Assembly: GCF_000155975.1 (NCBI RefSeq)
Contig: NZ_GG730299.1
Location: 305-64,304, forward strand
Origin: Citrobacter youngae ATCC 29220
GTDB taxonomy: Bacteria > Pseudomonadota > Gammaproteobacteria > Enterobacterales > Enterobacteriaceae
DNA: 64,000 nucleotides
Direction of reading: 5' to 3'
Within the stretch, counting starts at the first letter, position 1; each line of letters opens with the position of its first letter. The translations under genes and the position numbers were made by a program. The notes beneath the pieces were generated by a model. It saw only the letters and a program-made list of their open reading frames with translations, had not been told where the DNA came from and ran no database searches. Below, piece by piece: positions 9,950-24,038 of the stretch.

Positions 9950-10333
9950 ATGATTACAGGTATCCAGATTACTAAAGCTGCAAACGACGACCTGCTGAAC
10001 TCTTTCTGGCTGCTGGACAGCGAAAAAGGCGAAGCGCGCTGCATCGTTGCGAAAGCAGGTTTCAATGCTGATGAAGTTGTTGCCGTCGGCAAACTGGGTG
10101 AAATCGAATACCGTGAAGTACCGGTAGACGTACAGCCGGAAGTTCGCGTGGAAGGTGGCCAGCACCTGAACGTAAACGTTCTGCGTCGCGAAACGCTGGA
10201 AGATGCGGTTAAGCATCCGGAAAAATATCCGCAGCTGACCATCCGTGTATCGGGTTATGCGGTACGTTTCAACTCCCTGACGCCAGAACAGCAGCGCGAC
10301 GTTATTGCTCGTACCTTTACTGAGAGCCTGTAA
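9950..10333 (+). CDS. grcA: autonomous glycyl radical cofactor GrcA
   Basis: Stress-induced spare part for pyruvate formate-lyase: it carries the glycyl radical and restores activity to oxygen-cleaved PflB. The 127-residue product equals E. coli GrcA (YfiD) in length. It ends with the glycyl radical domain RVSGYAVRF, with the radical at Gly102. GGGGAGG seven bases before the ATG fixes the start, although the frame is open further upstream. Two FNR boxes upstream indicate anaerobic induction, and a strong terminator follows, so the gene is monocistronic. Confidence 0.97.
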   Translation: MITGIQITKAANDDLLNSFWLLDSEKGEARCIVAKAGFNADEVVAVGKLGEIEYREVPVDVQPEVRVEGGQHLNVNVLRRETLEDAVKHPEKYPQLTIRVSGYAVRFNSLTPEQQRDVIARTFTESL

Positions 10334-10370
10334 GGCTCGCGGGGAATAACCCCGTTTAGCAGAGAATCAA

Positions 10371-10406
10371 AAGCGGAAGATGCCAGCGCGTCTTCCGCTT
10401 TTTTAC
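10371..10406. terminator. Bidirectional terminator between grcA and eamB
   Basis: The stem AAGCGGAAGA...TCTTCCGCTT has a ten-base loop and T residues after it on the plus strand (TTTTTTA). The minus strand also ends in TTTT. It can serve both grcA and the convergent eamB. Confidence 0.88.
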
Positions 10407-10411
10407 ATCCG

Positions 10412-10999
10412 TTAGTAAAAAATTTTCACTGCGCAATACACTAACAGCAGCGCCAGAATGATATTCAGCTGTCGACCGTAACGGCGAAAGAGGCGCTGAA
10501 AGAGATGGCCCGCCAGCGCCCAACACGCATTACCGAAGGTGCCGATCAGCGCCAGTAAAATACTCACCCCAATCAGCCAGTGAACTTCCTGCGTATAGGG
10601 CAGTACGAACGTGGATAACGCGGTAATGCCGTACAAAATGATTTTGACGTTAACAAACTGCAAGCCAAAACTCGCCCAGAAGCTGATCGGTTCTGATTGC
10701 AAATCATCGTCTGAAGCCGGGCTGGTGGCAATTTTCAGTGCCAGCCACAAGATATATGCCGCGCCTGCCCAACTGAGCCAGTGGATGATGGCCGGATCCA
10801 TCACGGCAAGCGAAAACGAAATCCCGGCGCATATCAGCATAACGATCAAAAAACCCAGACTCATCCCGGCAAGTACGCGCGTACTCTGGCGAAAGCCGTG
10901 TGATGTCGCGGCACTGAGCGCAAGGATGTTATTTGGTCCAGGGGTGAGCGCGGTGATGAGTGTATAGGTCCAGAATGCACTTAAAAGGGTGGGGGTCAC
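10412..10999 (-). CDS. eamB: cysteine/O-acetylserine exporter EamB
   Basis: Inner-membrane exporter of the LysE/RhtB family (YfiK), which in E. coli effluxes O-acetylserine and cysteine. The 195-residue product has about six hydrophobic segments and the family signature ALTPGPNNILAL near residues 18-29. It is divergently arranged with the LysR-type gene yfiE, the common arrangement for a regulator and its target exporter, although control of eamB by YfiE is only inferred. Confidence 0.93.
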   Translation of the reverse strand: MTPTLLSAFWTYTLITALTPGPNNILALSAATSHGFRQSTRVLAGMSLGFLIVMLICAGISFSLAVMDPAIIHWLSWAGAAYILWLALKIATSPASDDDLQSEPISFWASFGLQFVNVKIILYGITALSTFVLPYTQEVHWLIGVSILLALIGTFGNACWALAGHLFQRLFRRYGRQLNIILALLLVYCAVKIFY

Positions 11000-11101
11000 T
11001 TGTTATCTCCTCTGTTTTGGTAGACAGTACCCGAGACAAAACATTTAAAAAAATGAATGTTTTTGCATTCTGAATTCGATGTTTTCGATAGGTTGGTGCG
11101 G

Positions 11102-11998
11102 ATGGATTTACGTCGATTTATTACGCTAAAAACGGTGGTGGAAGAGGGCTCATTCCTGCGGGCGTCGCAAAAACTGTGCTGTACGCAATCAACAGTGACC
11201 TTTCATATTCAACAGCTTGAGCAAGAACTTTCAGTGCAACTGTTCGAAAAAATTGGCCGCAGAATGTGTCTCACCAGCGAGGGCAAACGGTTGATGCCGC
11301 ATATACACGACCTGACCCGCGTGATGGCATCGATTCGCCAGTCGGCGCAACAGGATGCGCAGCCGAGCGGCGATCTGCGCGTCGCCACTGGAGAAACGCT
11401 GCTGGCATATAAAATGCCGCAGGTTTTACAGCGATTTAAACAACGCGCGCCTGATGTTCGGTTGTCCTTACAGTCGCTCAACTGCTATGTCATCCGCGAT
11501 GCATTGCTCAGTGATGAGGTCGATCTGGGCGTGTTTTATCGTGTTGGTAATGACGATGCCCTTGAGTTGATGCCGCTTGGCGATCAATCACTGGCGCTGG
11601 TTGCTTCGCCGCTGCTGCAGCATGTTGATTTCACCCGACATCACCAGCACATTCCCTGCAGCTTTATCATTAATGAGCCGCAATGTATTTTCAGACAACG
11701 CTTTGAGGGACTACTGCGTAAACGGCAGATTACGCTGGAAAATACCATTGAGTTATGGAGTATTGAAAGCATCAAGCAGTGCGTATCGGCAAACCTTGGC
11801 ATCAGCTTTTTGCCGCGTTTTGCCGTCGAGAAGGAGCTATATTCAGGGGAATTGATTGAATTACCGTTCAGTGAACAGCCCGAGTTAATTACGGCACTGT
11901 GCGGCTATCATGCCGGAAAAGTCGTTAGCCCGGCGATGCGGGTGTTTATTGAGTGTATTGAAGAGAGCTTTGCTATACATGAAAAAATGCCGGGCTAA
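11102..11998 (+). CDS. yfiE: LysR-family transcriptional regulator YfiE
   Basis: LysR-type regulator of 298 residues with an N-terminal winged helix-turn-helix (about residues 1-60; EEGSFLRASQKL then TQSTVTFHIQQLE). A C-terminal effector domain follows. The ATG at 11102 gives the usual LTTR start MDLRRFITL; a longer in-frame reading from 11057 is not conserved. The ligand is unknown to me. Divergence from eamB suggests a link to amino-acid export. Confidence 0.92.
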   Translation: MDLRRFITLKTVVEEGSFLRASQKLCCTQSTVTFHIQQLEQELSVQLFEKIGRRMCLTSEGKRLMPHIHDLTRVMASIRQSAQQDAQPSGDLRVATGETLLAYKMPQVLQRFKQRAPDVRLSLQSLNCYVIRDALLSDEVDLGVFYRVGNDDALELMPLGDQSLALVASPLLQHVDFTRHHQHIPCSFIINEPQCIFRQRFEGLLRKRQITLENTIELWSIESIKQCVSANLGISFLPRFAVEKELYSGELIELPFSEQPELITALCGYHAGKVVSPAMRVFIECIEESFAIHEKMPG

Positions 11999-12013
11999 AC
12001 GGCCCGGCATTCG
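11984..12013 (-). terminator. terminator after srmB, overlapping the yfiE 3' end
   Basis: The stem ATGCCGGGC/GCCCGGCAT, with a six-base loop, lies between the convergent yfiE and srmB genes. On the minus strand it is followed by TTTTTT, so it serves mainly srmB. On the plus strand only TCGGTTT follows. The stem starts inside the last codons of yfiE. Confidence 0.85.
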
Positions 12014-12015
12014 GT

Positions 12016-13344
12016 TTACTCTTTGTCAGACTGCTGGGTAGCCGTTCCGCTCGGCTTACGACGTTTGCCGATATTCTTGGCGTCGCGGTGACGTTTTTTC
12101 ACCCGCGGCTTCTCTTTCTCTTTCGCTTTTTTCTCCGCGCGCTTCGCCAGCACTTTCTTGGATGGCTTACCGTTAGACTTCTCACTCGGCGCGCGCGTGG
12201 TTGGACGTAGTTCGTCGATGACGCGAGCCTTCAGCGGTTCGTCAATATAGCGGCTCGCTTTGCCGAGCAGCAGGTGGTCGTGAGCTTCAACCAACGAGAT
12301 TGCAGTACCTTTACGGCCAGCGCGACCGGTACGACCAATACGGTGCAGATAAGCATCGCCACTGCGCGGCATGTCGAAGTTAAAAACGTGGCTGACGTCA
12401 GGGATATCGATCCCGCGAGCGGCAACGTCGGTTGCTACCAGCACATTCACACGCCCATCGGTCAGGCGTTTGATCGCTTCGTTACGCTTGTTCTGCACCA
12501 TCTCGCCTTCGAGATAGCAGTTATTAATGCCCGCCTGGCGCAGCCAGCCTGCCAGCTCGTGCACACGCTCGCGTTTGCGGACAAAGACAATTGAGCGGGT
12601 CGCTTCCGGCTGTTTTAACAGATGGATCAACATGGCAGTTTTGTGCTCGATGTCATCGGCACGGTAGTAAAACTGATGGATCTTCTTGCGTTCGCGAGTG
12701 GAAGGATCCGCCGATACTTCAACCGGATCTTCCAACAGACGCTCGGCAAAATCTTTAATCGCATCGCCTTCCAGCGTGGCGGAGAACAGCATGGTTTGCT
12801 TACGCCAGCGGGTTTCACCAGCGATATGCTCGATGTCCTGAGCAAAGCCCATGTCCAGCATGCGGTCGGCTTCATCGAGGATCAGCGTTTCAACCGCATG
12901 GCAGTCGAAGTTTTCTTCTTTAATATATTGCAGCAGACGACCGGTGGTAGCGACCACGATGTCCTGGTTTTCGCTAAAGACTTCCATGTGGTTCATGTAA
13001 GCCACGCCGCCGGTAATCGTGGCGACATCCAGATGCGTATTCTTCGCCAGTTCGCGGGCGTGTTCGGCAACCTGCATCGCCAGTTCGCGCGTCGGCGTCA
13101 AAATTAAAATGCGCGGCGGGCCCGATTTCTTGCGCGGGAAGTCGAGCAGGTGCTGCAACGCTGGCAGCAAATATGCCGCCGTTTTACCGGTGCCTGTCGG
13201 CGCAGAACCGAGTACATCACGGCCATCGAGCGCAGGCGGAATGGCGGCAGCCTGAATGGCGGTCGGGCGAGTGAAACCTTTTTCCTGGAGGGCATCCAGA
13301 AGGCTTTCGTCGAGTTCAAGTTCGGAAAAAGTCGTTACAGTCAT
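12016..13344 (-). CDS. srmB: DEAD-box RNA helicase SrmB
   Basis: ATP-dependent RNA helicase acting early in 50S ribosomal subunit assembly, especially at low temperature. The 442-residue product shows the helicase motifs in order: TRPTAIQ (Q motif), SAPTGTGKTAAYLLP (Walker A), PTRELAMQ (Ia), LDEADRMLDMGF (DEAD), SATLE (III), DVAARGIDIPDV (V) and HRIGRTGRAGRKG (VI). A Lys/Arg-rich C-terminal tail (from about residue 385) is the RNA-contacting extension typical of SrmB. It is divergent from trmN. Confidence 0.97.
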   Translation of the reverse strand: MTVTTFSELELDESLLDALQEKGFTRPTAIQAAAIPPALDGRDVLGSAPTGTGKTAAYLLPALQHLLDFPRKKSGPPRILILTPTRELAMQVAEHARELAKNTHLDVATITGGVAYMNHMEVFSENQDIVVATTGRLLQYIKEENFDCHAVETLILDEADRMLDMGFAQDIEHIAGETRWRKQTMLFSATLEGDAIKDFAERLLEDPVEVSADPSTRERKKIHQFYYRADDIEHKTAMLIHLLKQPEATRSIVFVRKRERVHELAGWLRQAGINNCYLEGEMVQNKRNEAIKRLTDGRVNVLVATDVAARGIDIPDVSHVFNFDMPRSGDAYLHRIGRTGRAGRKGTAISLVEAHDHLLLGKASRYIDEPLKARVIDELRPTTRAPSEKSNGKPSKKVLAKRAEKKAKEKEKPRVKKRHRDAKNIGKRRKPSGTATQQSDKE

Positions 13345-13474
13345 GTTCTACCTCTGAGTGGGGCGCTGATTATAGACGTTACGGCTGCAATCTTCATCTG
13401 TTTGTATGGATATACCTTCTCAGGTATTGTTTTTAACCTATGTTATCGTTTTTTTTCCAGCAAGGTTGTTCTTC

Positions 13475-15828
<2,354 letters not shown>

Positions 15829-16106
15829 TTAATTTACTAAACACGGTTTGGTCACCATAGCACCACACTGCGCGTTACTGCACGTTTTATTTTTAAATGT
15901 GTTGCAATGACTAAACATGAAAGAGGAATATGACGAAGACGAAATGAGCAAAAATATTTTGTGAAGCAGGCCGTTAGCATCAGATTATGTGATGAAATAA
16001 TGTGGCCGTTGGGTTACTCTGCAAGCGGTGGAATGGGCATTTCTTACAGATAGTGCGTTGATCGGGTTATGTAGACTTATAATGAGAGATAAGACCTGTC
16101 TACAAC

Positions 16107-16247
16107 ATGACAAACAAAAAACAAATGCGTAACGGAACTTTACGAAACTTGAGCACTCTAAGCATATGCTTGCTCATAGTGAAGCTTATGGAGTGGCGTT
16201 TCGACAGCGCGTGGAAATTTGGTTTGGGGAGACTTTACCTCGGATGA
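16107..16247 (+). CDS. rseD: rpoE leader peptide RseD
   Basis: Open frame of 46 codons ending in TGA that overlaps the rpoE ATG (ATGA at 16244-16247), the hallmark of translational coupling. A comparable upstream ORF (ORF51/rseD) is described in E. coli, where translation of rpoE is coupled to it and post-transcriptional control acts there. No in-frame ATG, GTG or TTG exists upstream before a stop at 16083, so the start is the ATG at 16107. Its ribosome binding site is weak. The peptide starts MTNKKQMRNGTLR and has a hydrophobic core (LSICLLIVKL). Confidence 0.75.
   Translation: MTNKKQMRNGTLRNLSTLSICLLIVKLMEWRFDSAWKFGLGRLYLG
16134..16161 (+). promoter_or_regulatory. sigma-E-dependent autoregulatory promoter of rpoE
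   Basis: GGAACTT (-35, 16134-16140), a 16-base spacer, then TCTAA (-10, 16157-16161) match the sigma-E consensus and the known E. coli rpoE autoregulated promoter. The start would be near 16167, inside rseD. Transcripts from it lack the rseD start codon. Confidence 0.85.
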
Positions 16248-16819
16248 GCGAGCAGTTAACGGACCAGGTCCTGGTAGAACGGGTCCAGAAGGGAGATCAG
16301 AAAGCCTTTAACTTACTGGTAGTGCGCTATCAGCATAAGGTGGCGAGTCTGGTTTCTCGCTATGTACCATCGGGCGATGTCCCCGATGTAGTACAAGAAG
16401 CATTTATCAAGGCCTATCGTGCGCTGGACTCGTTCCGGGGAGATAGTGCTTTTTATACCTGGCTGTACCGTATTGCGGTCAATACAGCGAAGAATTACCT
16501 GGTCGCTCAGGGGCGTCGTCCACCTTCCAGTGATATAGATGCGATTGAAGCAGAAAATTACGAAAGTGGCGGTGCGCTGAAAGAAATTTCGAACCCTGAG
16601 AACTTAATGTTGTCAGAAGAACTGAGACAGATAGTTTTCCGAACTATTGAGTCCCTCCCGGAAGATTTACGCATGGCAATAACCTTGCGGGAGCTGGATG
16701 GCCTGAGCTATGAAGAGATAGCCGCTATCATGGATTGTCCGGTAGGTACGGTGCGTTCACGTATCTTCCGAGCGAGGGAAGCTATTGATAATAAAGTTCA
16801 ACCGCTTATCAGGCGTTGA
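16244..16819 (+). CDS. rpoE: RNA polymerase sigma-E factor RpoE
   Basis: ECF-family sigma factor (191 residues) directing the envelope-stress regulon, held inactive at the membrane by RseA. Region 2 (LVVRYQHKVASLVSRY...DVVQEAFIKAYRALD) and region 4 (LPEDLRMAITLRELDGLSYEEIAAIM...GTVRSRIFRARE) are intact. The start at 16244 gives the E. coli N-terminus MSEQLTDQ. An in-frame ATG at 16166 would add 26 unconserved residues and is rejected. It is first in rpoE-rseA-rseB-rseC and coupled to rseD. Confidence 0.98.
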   Translation: MSEQLTDQVLVERVQKGDQKAFNLLVVRYQHKVASLVSRYVPSGDVPDVVQEAFIKAYRALDSFRGDSAFYTWLYRIAVNTAKNYLVAQGRRPPSSDIDAIEAENYESGGALKEISNPENLMLSEELRQIVFRTIESLPEDLRMAITLRELDGLSYEEIAAIMDCPVGTVRSRIFRAREAIDNKVQPLIRR

Positions 16820-16850
16820 CGATAGCGGGATACTGGAAAAGGTATTAGGC

Positions 16851-17501
16851 ATGCAGAAAGAAAAACTTTCCGCTTTAATGGATGGCGAAACGCTGGATAC
16901 TGAGTTGCTTAAAGAGCTGGCTCACGACCCGGAAATGCAAAAAACCTGGGAGAGTTATCACCTGATTCGCGATTCTATGCGAGGTGATACCGCCGACGTT
17001 CTCCATTTCGATATTTCCGCCCGCGTAATGGCCGCCATTGAAGATGAGCCAGTACGTCAGACGGCGCCATTGATTCCTGAGGCCCAGCCAGCACCGCACC
17101 AGTGGCAGAAAATGCCATTCTGGAAGAAAATGCGCCCGTGGGCCGCGCAGCTTACCCAGATGGGCGTGGCCGCGTGTGTATCACTTGCAGTTATTGTCGG
17201 CGTCCAGCACTATAATGGGCAATCTGAAACGTCCCAGCAGCCCGAAACGCCGGTATTTAATACATTACCGATGATGGGTAAAGCCAGTCCGGTAAGCCTG
17301 GGTGTACCTTCTGACGCGACGGCCAGCGGCGGTCAGCAACAGCAGGTACAGGAGCAGCGTCGTCGTATTAATGCCATGTTGCAGGACTATGAACTGCAAC
17401 GTCGACTGCACTCCGAACAGCTTCAGTTTGAGCAGGCGCAAACACAGCAAGCCGCTGTGCAGGTGCCAGGAATTCAAACTTTAGGAACGCAATCGCAGTA
17501 A
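16851..17501 (+). CDS. rseA: anti-sigma-E factor RseA
   Basis: Single-pass inner-membrane protein: the cytoplasmic N-terminal domain (residues 1 to about 90) binds sigma-E. A membrane segment follows (about 101-118, GVAACVSLAVIVGV), and the periplasmic C-terminal part binds RseB. Stress triggers cleavage by DegS and then RseP. The 216-residue product has the Gln-rich periplasmic region typical of the protein (DATASGGQQQQVQEQRRRI). The ATG at 16851 is chosen for family length over an upstream in-frame start. The stop overlaps the rseB ATG by one base. Confidence 0.97.
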   Translation: MQKEKLSALMDGETLDTELLKELAHDPEMQKTWESYHLIRDSMRGDTADVLHFDISARVMAAIEDEPVRQTAPLIPEAQPAPHQWQKMPFWKKMRPWAAQLTQMGVAACVSLAVIVGVQHYNGQSETSQQPETPVFNTLPMMGKASPVSLGVPSDATASGGQQQQVQEQRRRINAMLQDYELQRRLHSEQLQFEQAQTQQAAVQVPGIQTLGTQSQ

Positions 17502-18457
17502 TGAAGCAACTTTGGTTTGCCATGTCACTTGTGGCTGGTAGCCTGTTCTTCTCTGTAAACGCCTCGGCCACTCCTGCGTCCGGGGCGTTGTTGCAGCAGA
17601 TGAATCTGGCCAGCCAGTCGCTAACCTATGAGCTGTCATTTGTCAGCATCAATAAGCAGGGTGTTGAATCCCTACGTTATCGCCATGCCCGCCAGGATAA
17701 CCGTCCGTTAGCGCAACTGTTGCAACTGGATGGACCGCGCCGGGAAGTGGTGCAACGTGGCAACGAAATCAGCTATTTCGAGCCTGGTCTCGAACCGTTC
17801 ACGCTGAACGGCGACTATATCGTTGACTCTCTGCCATCCCTGGTTTACACCGACTTCAAACGCCTTGCGCCCTACTATGATTTTATTTCAGTAGGCCGTA
17901 CCCGCATTGCCGATCGGCTCTGTGAAGTGATCCGCGTTGTAGCCCGTGACGGTACGCGTTACAGCTATATCGTCTGGATGGACACGGAGACCAAGCTGCC
18001 GATGCGCGTCGATCTCCTCGATCGTGATGGCGAAACGCTGGAACAGTTCCGCGTCATCGCCTTTACGGTAAATAGCGGCGTCAGCGACAGCATGCAGACG
18101 CTGGCGAAAGCCAATCTACCGCCGTTGCTGTCCGTTCCTGCGGGCGAGAAGACCAACTTCAACTGGAGTCCGTCCTGGTTGCCGCAAGGTTTCAGCGAAA
18201 TCTCCAGCAGTCGGCGTCCGCTGCCAACGATGGATAACATGCCCATTGAATCGCGCCTGTATTCTGATGGCCTGTTCAGCTTCTCTGTGAACGTGAATCG
18301 CGCGTCGCAAAACAGCACCGATCAACTGCTGCGCACCGGACGTCGAACGGTTAGCACCAGCGTACGAGATAACGCGGAAATTACGATTGTGGGCGAGCTT
18401 CCACCACAAACGGCGAAGCGTATCGCGGATAATATCAAGTTCAGGGCAGCACAATGA
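17501..18457 (+). CDS. rseB: periplasmic sigma-E regulator RseB
   Basis: Periplasmic protein that binds RseA and blocks DegS cleavage, released by mislocalised lipopolysaccharide. The 318-residue product starts with a signal peptide ending ASA near residue 23 (LVAGSLFFSVNASA). The larger N-terminal lipoprotein-carrier-like domain and the smaller C-terminal domain (from about residue 210) are both present. The start overlaps the rseA stop (TAATG) and the stop overlaps rseC (ATGA). Confidence 0.97.
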   Translation: MKQLWFAMSLVAGSLFFSVNASATPASGALLQQMNLASQSLTYELSFVSINKQGVESLRYRHARQDNRPLAQLLQLDGPRREVVQRGNEISYFEPGLEPFTLNGDYIVDSLPSLVYTDFKRLAPYYDFISVGRTRIADRLCEVIRVVARDGTRYSYIVWMDTETKLPMRVDLLDRDGETLEQFRVIAFTVNSGVSDSMQTLAKANLPPLLSVPAGEKTNFNWSPSWLPQGFSEISSSRRPLPTMDNMPIESRLYSDGLFSFSVNVNRASQNSTDQLLRTGRRTVSTSVRDNAEITIVGELPPQTAKRIADNIKFRAAQ

Positions 18458-18918
18458 TCAAAGAGTGGGCGACAGTGGTCTCCTGGCAAAATGGTCTGGC
18501 GACGGTCAGCTGTGATGTGAAAGCATCGTGTAGCAGCTGTGCTTCCCGGGCCGGGTGTGGGAGCCGCGTGCTGAATAAACTTGGACCGCAGACCACGCAC
18601 ACTATCGTGGTGCCCAGCGATGAGCCCCTGGCTCCTGGTCAAAAAGTTGAACTGGGCATTGCCGAGGGGAGCCTGCTGGGATCGGCTATGCTGGTTTACA
18701 TGTCCCCGCTGGCGGGGCTCTTTCTTTTCGCGGCGCTGTTCCAGGTGCTGTTTGGCTCCGACCTTGCGGCCTTGAGCGGCGCTGTGCTGGGTGGCGTGGG
18801 GGGATTCCTGATCGCCCGCGGATATTCCCGGAAGCTTGCTGAACGTGAAGCCTGGCAGCCGGTCATTCTGAATGTTGCTCTCCCGCCCGATCTTATTCGC
18901 GTCGAAACCCGGCAGTGA
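18454..18918 (+). CDS. rseC: SoxR-reducing/sigma-E operon protein RseC
   Basis: Inner-membrane protein of the RseC/MucC family, implicated with the Rsx complex in keeping SoxR reduced. The 154-residue product has the N-terminal Cys motif CDVKASCSSCASRAGCGSRV (residues 21-40), which could bind an iron-sulfur cluster or metal. Two membrane helices lie at about residues 73-115. It is slightly shorter than the E. coli form (159) at the C-terminus. It ends the rpoE operon and a REP element follows. Confidence 0.95.
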   Translation: MIKEWATVVSWQNGLATVSCDVKASCSSCASRAGCGSRVLNKLGPQTTHTIVVPSDEPLAPGQKVELGIAEGSLLGSAMLVYMSPLAGLFLFAALFQVLFGSDLAALSGAVLGGVGGFLIARGYSRKLAEREAWQPVILNVALPPDLIRVETRQ

Positions 18919-18925
18919 TACCTTT

Positions 18926-19005
18926 GCCTGATGGCGCTGCGCTTATCAGGCCTACAAACGATCGGCAGACCCGGTAGGCCCGATAAGCTTGCGCCATCGG
19001 GCATC
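18926..19005. repeat. REP pair after rseC
   Basis: Two inverted REP units: gcctgatggcgctgcgctta and its partner around cccgataagcttgcgccatc. They lie just after the rpoE operon, a usual place for REP elements. The remaining 190 bases before lepA hold no gene. A TAGAAT -10-like hexamer near 19104 could belong to the lepA promoter, but no convincing -35 accompanies it. Confidence 0.82.
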
Positions 19006-19198
19006 ATGCTTCTTTCACGACGTTTAACATAAGAAAAGCGATGCCGTTTCCAGTTCCCGCTATCCTTGCTCTATGAACATTTCCTCGCCTCGGCGATGTA
19101 GTGTAGAATGCGGCGTTTCACTTAAACAGACGTTAAGCTCAGATCAGCGACTTCTCAGAGCCTGCTCAGGCAGGCGTAAGGCACAATAATTACACTAT

Positions 19199-20998
<1,800 letters not shown>

Positions 20999-21013
20999 TT
21001 TTAAGGAGTTGGC

Positions 21014-21988
21014 ATGGCGAACATGTTTGCCCTGATTCTGGTGATTGCCACACTGGTGACGGGCATTTTATGGTGCGTAGATAAATTCATTTTCGCGCCA
21101 AAACGCCGGGAGCGTCAGGCTGCAGCGCAAGCAGCTGTTGGTGATTCACTGGATAAAGCAACGCTGAAAAAAGTCGCCTCTAAGCCGGGCTGGCTGGAAA
21201 CCGGAGCATCCGTTTTCCCGGTATTAGCTATCGTGCTGGTGGTGCGTTCATTTATTTATGAACCGTTCCAGATCCCATCTGGTTCGATGATGCCGACGCT
21301 GCTTATCGGTGACTTTATTCTGGTGGAGAAATTCGCCTACGGAATTAAAGATCCGATTTACCAGAAAACGCTGATCGAAACCGGTCATCCGAAGCGCGGT
21401 GATATCGTGGTGTTTAAATACCCGGAAGATCCGCGCCTGGATTACATCAAACGCGCTGTCGGTTTACCGGGAGACAAAGTGACGTACGATCCGGTGGCGA
21501 AAGAGGTGACTATTCAGCCAGGATGCAGTTCCGGTCAGGCGTGTGAAAACGCGCTGCCGGTAACCTACTCTGATGTTCAGCCAAGTGATTTTGTGCAGAC
21601 CTTTGCTCGTCGTAACGGCGGGGAAGCGACCAGCGGTTTCTTTGAAGTTCCGCTGAGCGAAACGAAAGAGAACGGTATTCGCCTCACCGAACGTAAAGAA
21701 ACGCTGGGTGAAGTTACACACCGCATTCTGATGGTGCCAATCGCGCAGGATCAGGTGGGGATGTATTACCGTCAGCCAGGCCAGCAGCTGGCCACCTGGA
21801 TCGTTCCACCAGGACACTACTTCATGATGGGTGATAACCGTGACAACAGCGCGGACAGCCGTTACTGGGGATTTGTGCCGGAGGCGAATCTGGTGGGCAA
21901 AGCGACCGCTATCTGGATGAGTTTCGACAAGCAAGAGGGTGAATGGCCGACCGGTGTACGTTTAAGCCGTATTGGCGGTATTCATTAA
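21014..21988 (+). CDS. lepB: signal peptidase I LepB
   Basis: Inner-membrane serine protease that removes signal peptides from exported proteins. Two N-terminal membrane segments (about 4-22 and 61-77) precede the catalytic domain. The nucleophile motif is PSGSMMPTL (Ser91) and the general-base Lys lies in YIKRAVGLPGD (near residue 146). The box GDNRDNSADSRYWG is conserved. Length 324 equals the E. coli enzyme. AAGGAG precedes the ATG. Confidence 0.98.
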   Translation: MANMFALILVIATLVTGILWCVDKFIFAPKRRERQAAAQAAVGDSLDKATLKKVASKPGWLETGASVFPVLAIVLVVRSFIYEPFQIPSGSMMPTLLIGDFILVEKFAYGIKDPIYQKTLIETGHPKRGDIVVFKYPEDPRLDYIKRAVGLPGDKVTYDPVAKEVTIQPGCSSGQACENALPVTYSDVQPSDFVQTFARRNGGEATSGFFEVPLSETKENGIRLTERKETLGEVTHRILMVPIAQDQVGMYYRQPGQQLATWIVPPGHYFMMGDNRDNSADSRYWGFVPEANLVGKATAIWMSFDKQEGEWPTGVRLSRIGGIH

Positions 21989-21993
21989 TTGCT

Positions 21994-22042
21994 AATAATC
22001 GTTCACGTTGTCGTCATTGTGGCGGCAACGTGAATTATTTCT
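21994..22042 (+). terminator. probable terminator/hairpin after lepB
   Basis: The imperfect stem TTCACGTTGTCGTC/GGCGGCAACGTGAA, extended by AATAAT/ATTATT, is followed by TTTCT. It begins six bases after the lepB stop. The T run is short, so read-through into rnc is possible. Confidence 0.6.
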
Positions 22043-22133
22043 CGGATAAATTCCCGCAGACTAACGACATCCCTTGTCGTTGTGTATAGAATATTCCCCC
22101 GAAGTTTTAGGTTGGCACCGACAGGTTGCCACG

Positions 22134-22222
22134 GCACACGAAACAGCGTTGGTTTGTATAAATGCATTCAGGCGATGCCAGACGGCTAAGCGAAGTGCGT
22201 ATATCAGGTCTGTTTCGTGTGC
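22134..22222 (+). promoter_or_regulatory. rnc leader stem-loop (RNase III self-cleavage region)
   Basis: GCACACGAAACAG (22134-22146) pairs perfectly with CTGTTTCGTGTGC (22210-22222), enclosing a second structured loop. In E. coli this 5' UTR stem of rnc is cut by RNase III to destabilise its own mRNA. The stem ends 33 bases before the rnc ATG. Confidence 0.85.
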
Positions 22223-22225
22223 TGA

Positions 22226-23838
<1,613 letters not shown>

Positions 23839-23843
23839 TTTTA

Positions 23844-24034
23844 ATACTCTATGGCTTTCGAGGTGCAGGACAAAACACATAGTGTTTTGAACAGCGCTTG
23901 CGCTGGCTCCGAAGGAGCGAGGCCAGAGGCCGAGTCACGCGGCAAGTCCGCGAATCCCCGGGAGCTTACTCTGGTAAGTGACTGGGGTGAACGGGCGCAG
24001 CCAACGCACCTGCAACTTGAAAGACGACGAGTAT
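23844..24034. repeat. ERIC (IRU) repeat with an internal insertion
   Basis: The right two thirds contain the ERIC signature segments cgaatccccgggagcttact and gtaagtgactggggtgaacg. The ends are inverted (atactc...ctttcgaggtgcag at left, ctgcaacttgaaagacg...gagtat at right). The usual ERIC is about 127 bases; this one spans 191. The extra 65-70 bases (about 23868-23937) lie near the left arm and themselves contain short palindromes (agtgttttgaacagcgct, ggctccgaaggagc). The right end stops one base before the first possible recO ATG. Confidence 0.85.
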
Positions 24035-24038
24035 TATG

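Noticed and set aside
11986-12015. Shortened overlap of yfiE with a terminator as a sign of truncation
   Set aside because: The 298-residue protein is of normal LysR length, and overlap of convergent 3' ends with a terminator is common.
16166-16243. Upstream in-frame extension of rpoE by 26 codons
   Set aside because: The ATG at 16244 gives the conserved 191-residue protein and sits in an ATGA overlap with rseD. The extension region encodes rseD in another frame and the sigma-E promoter.
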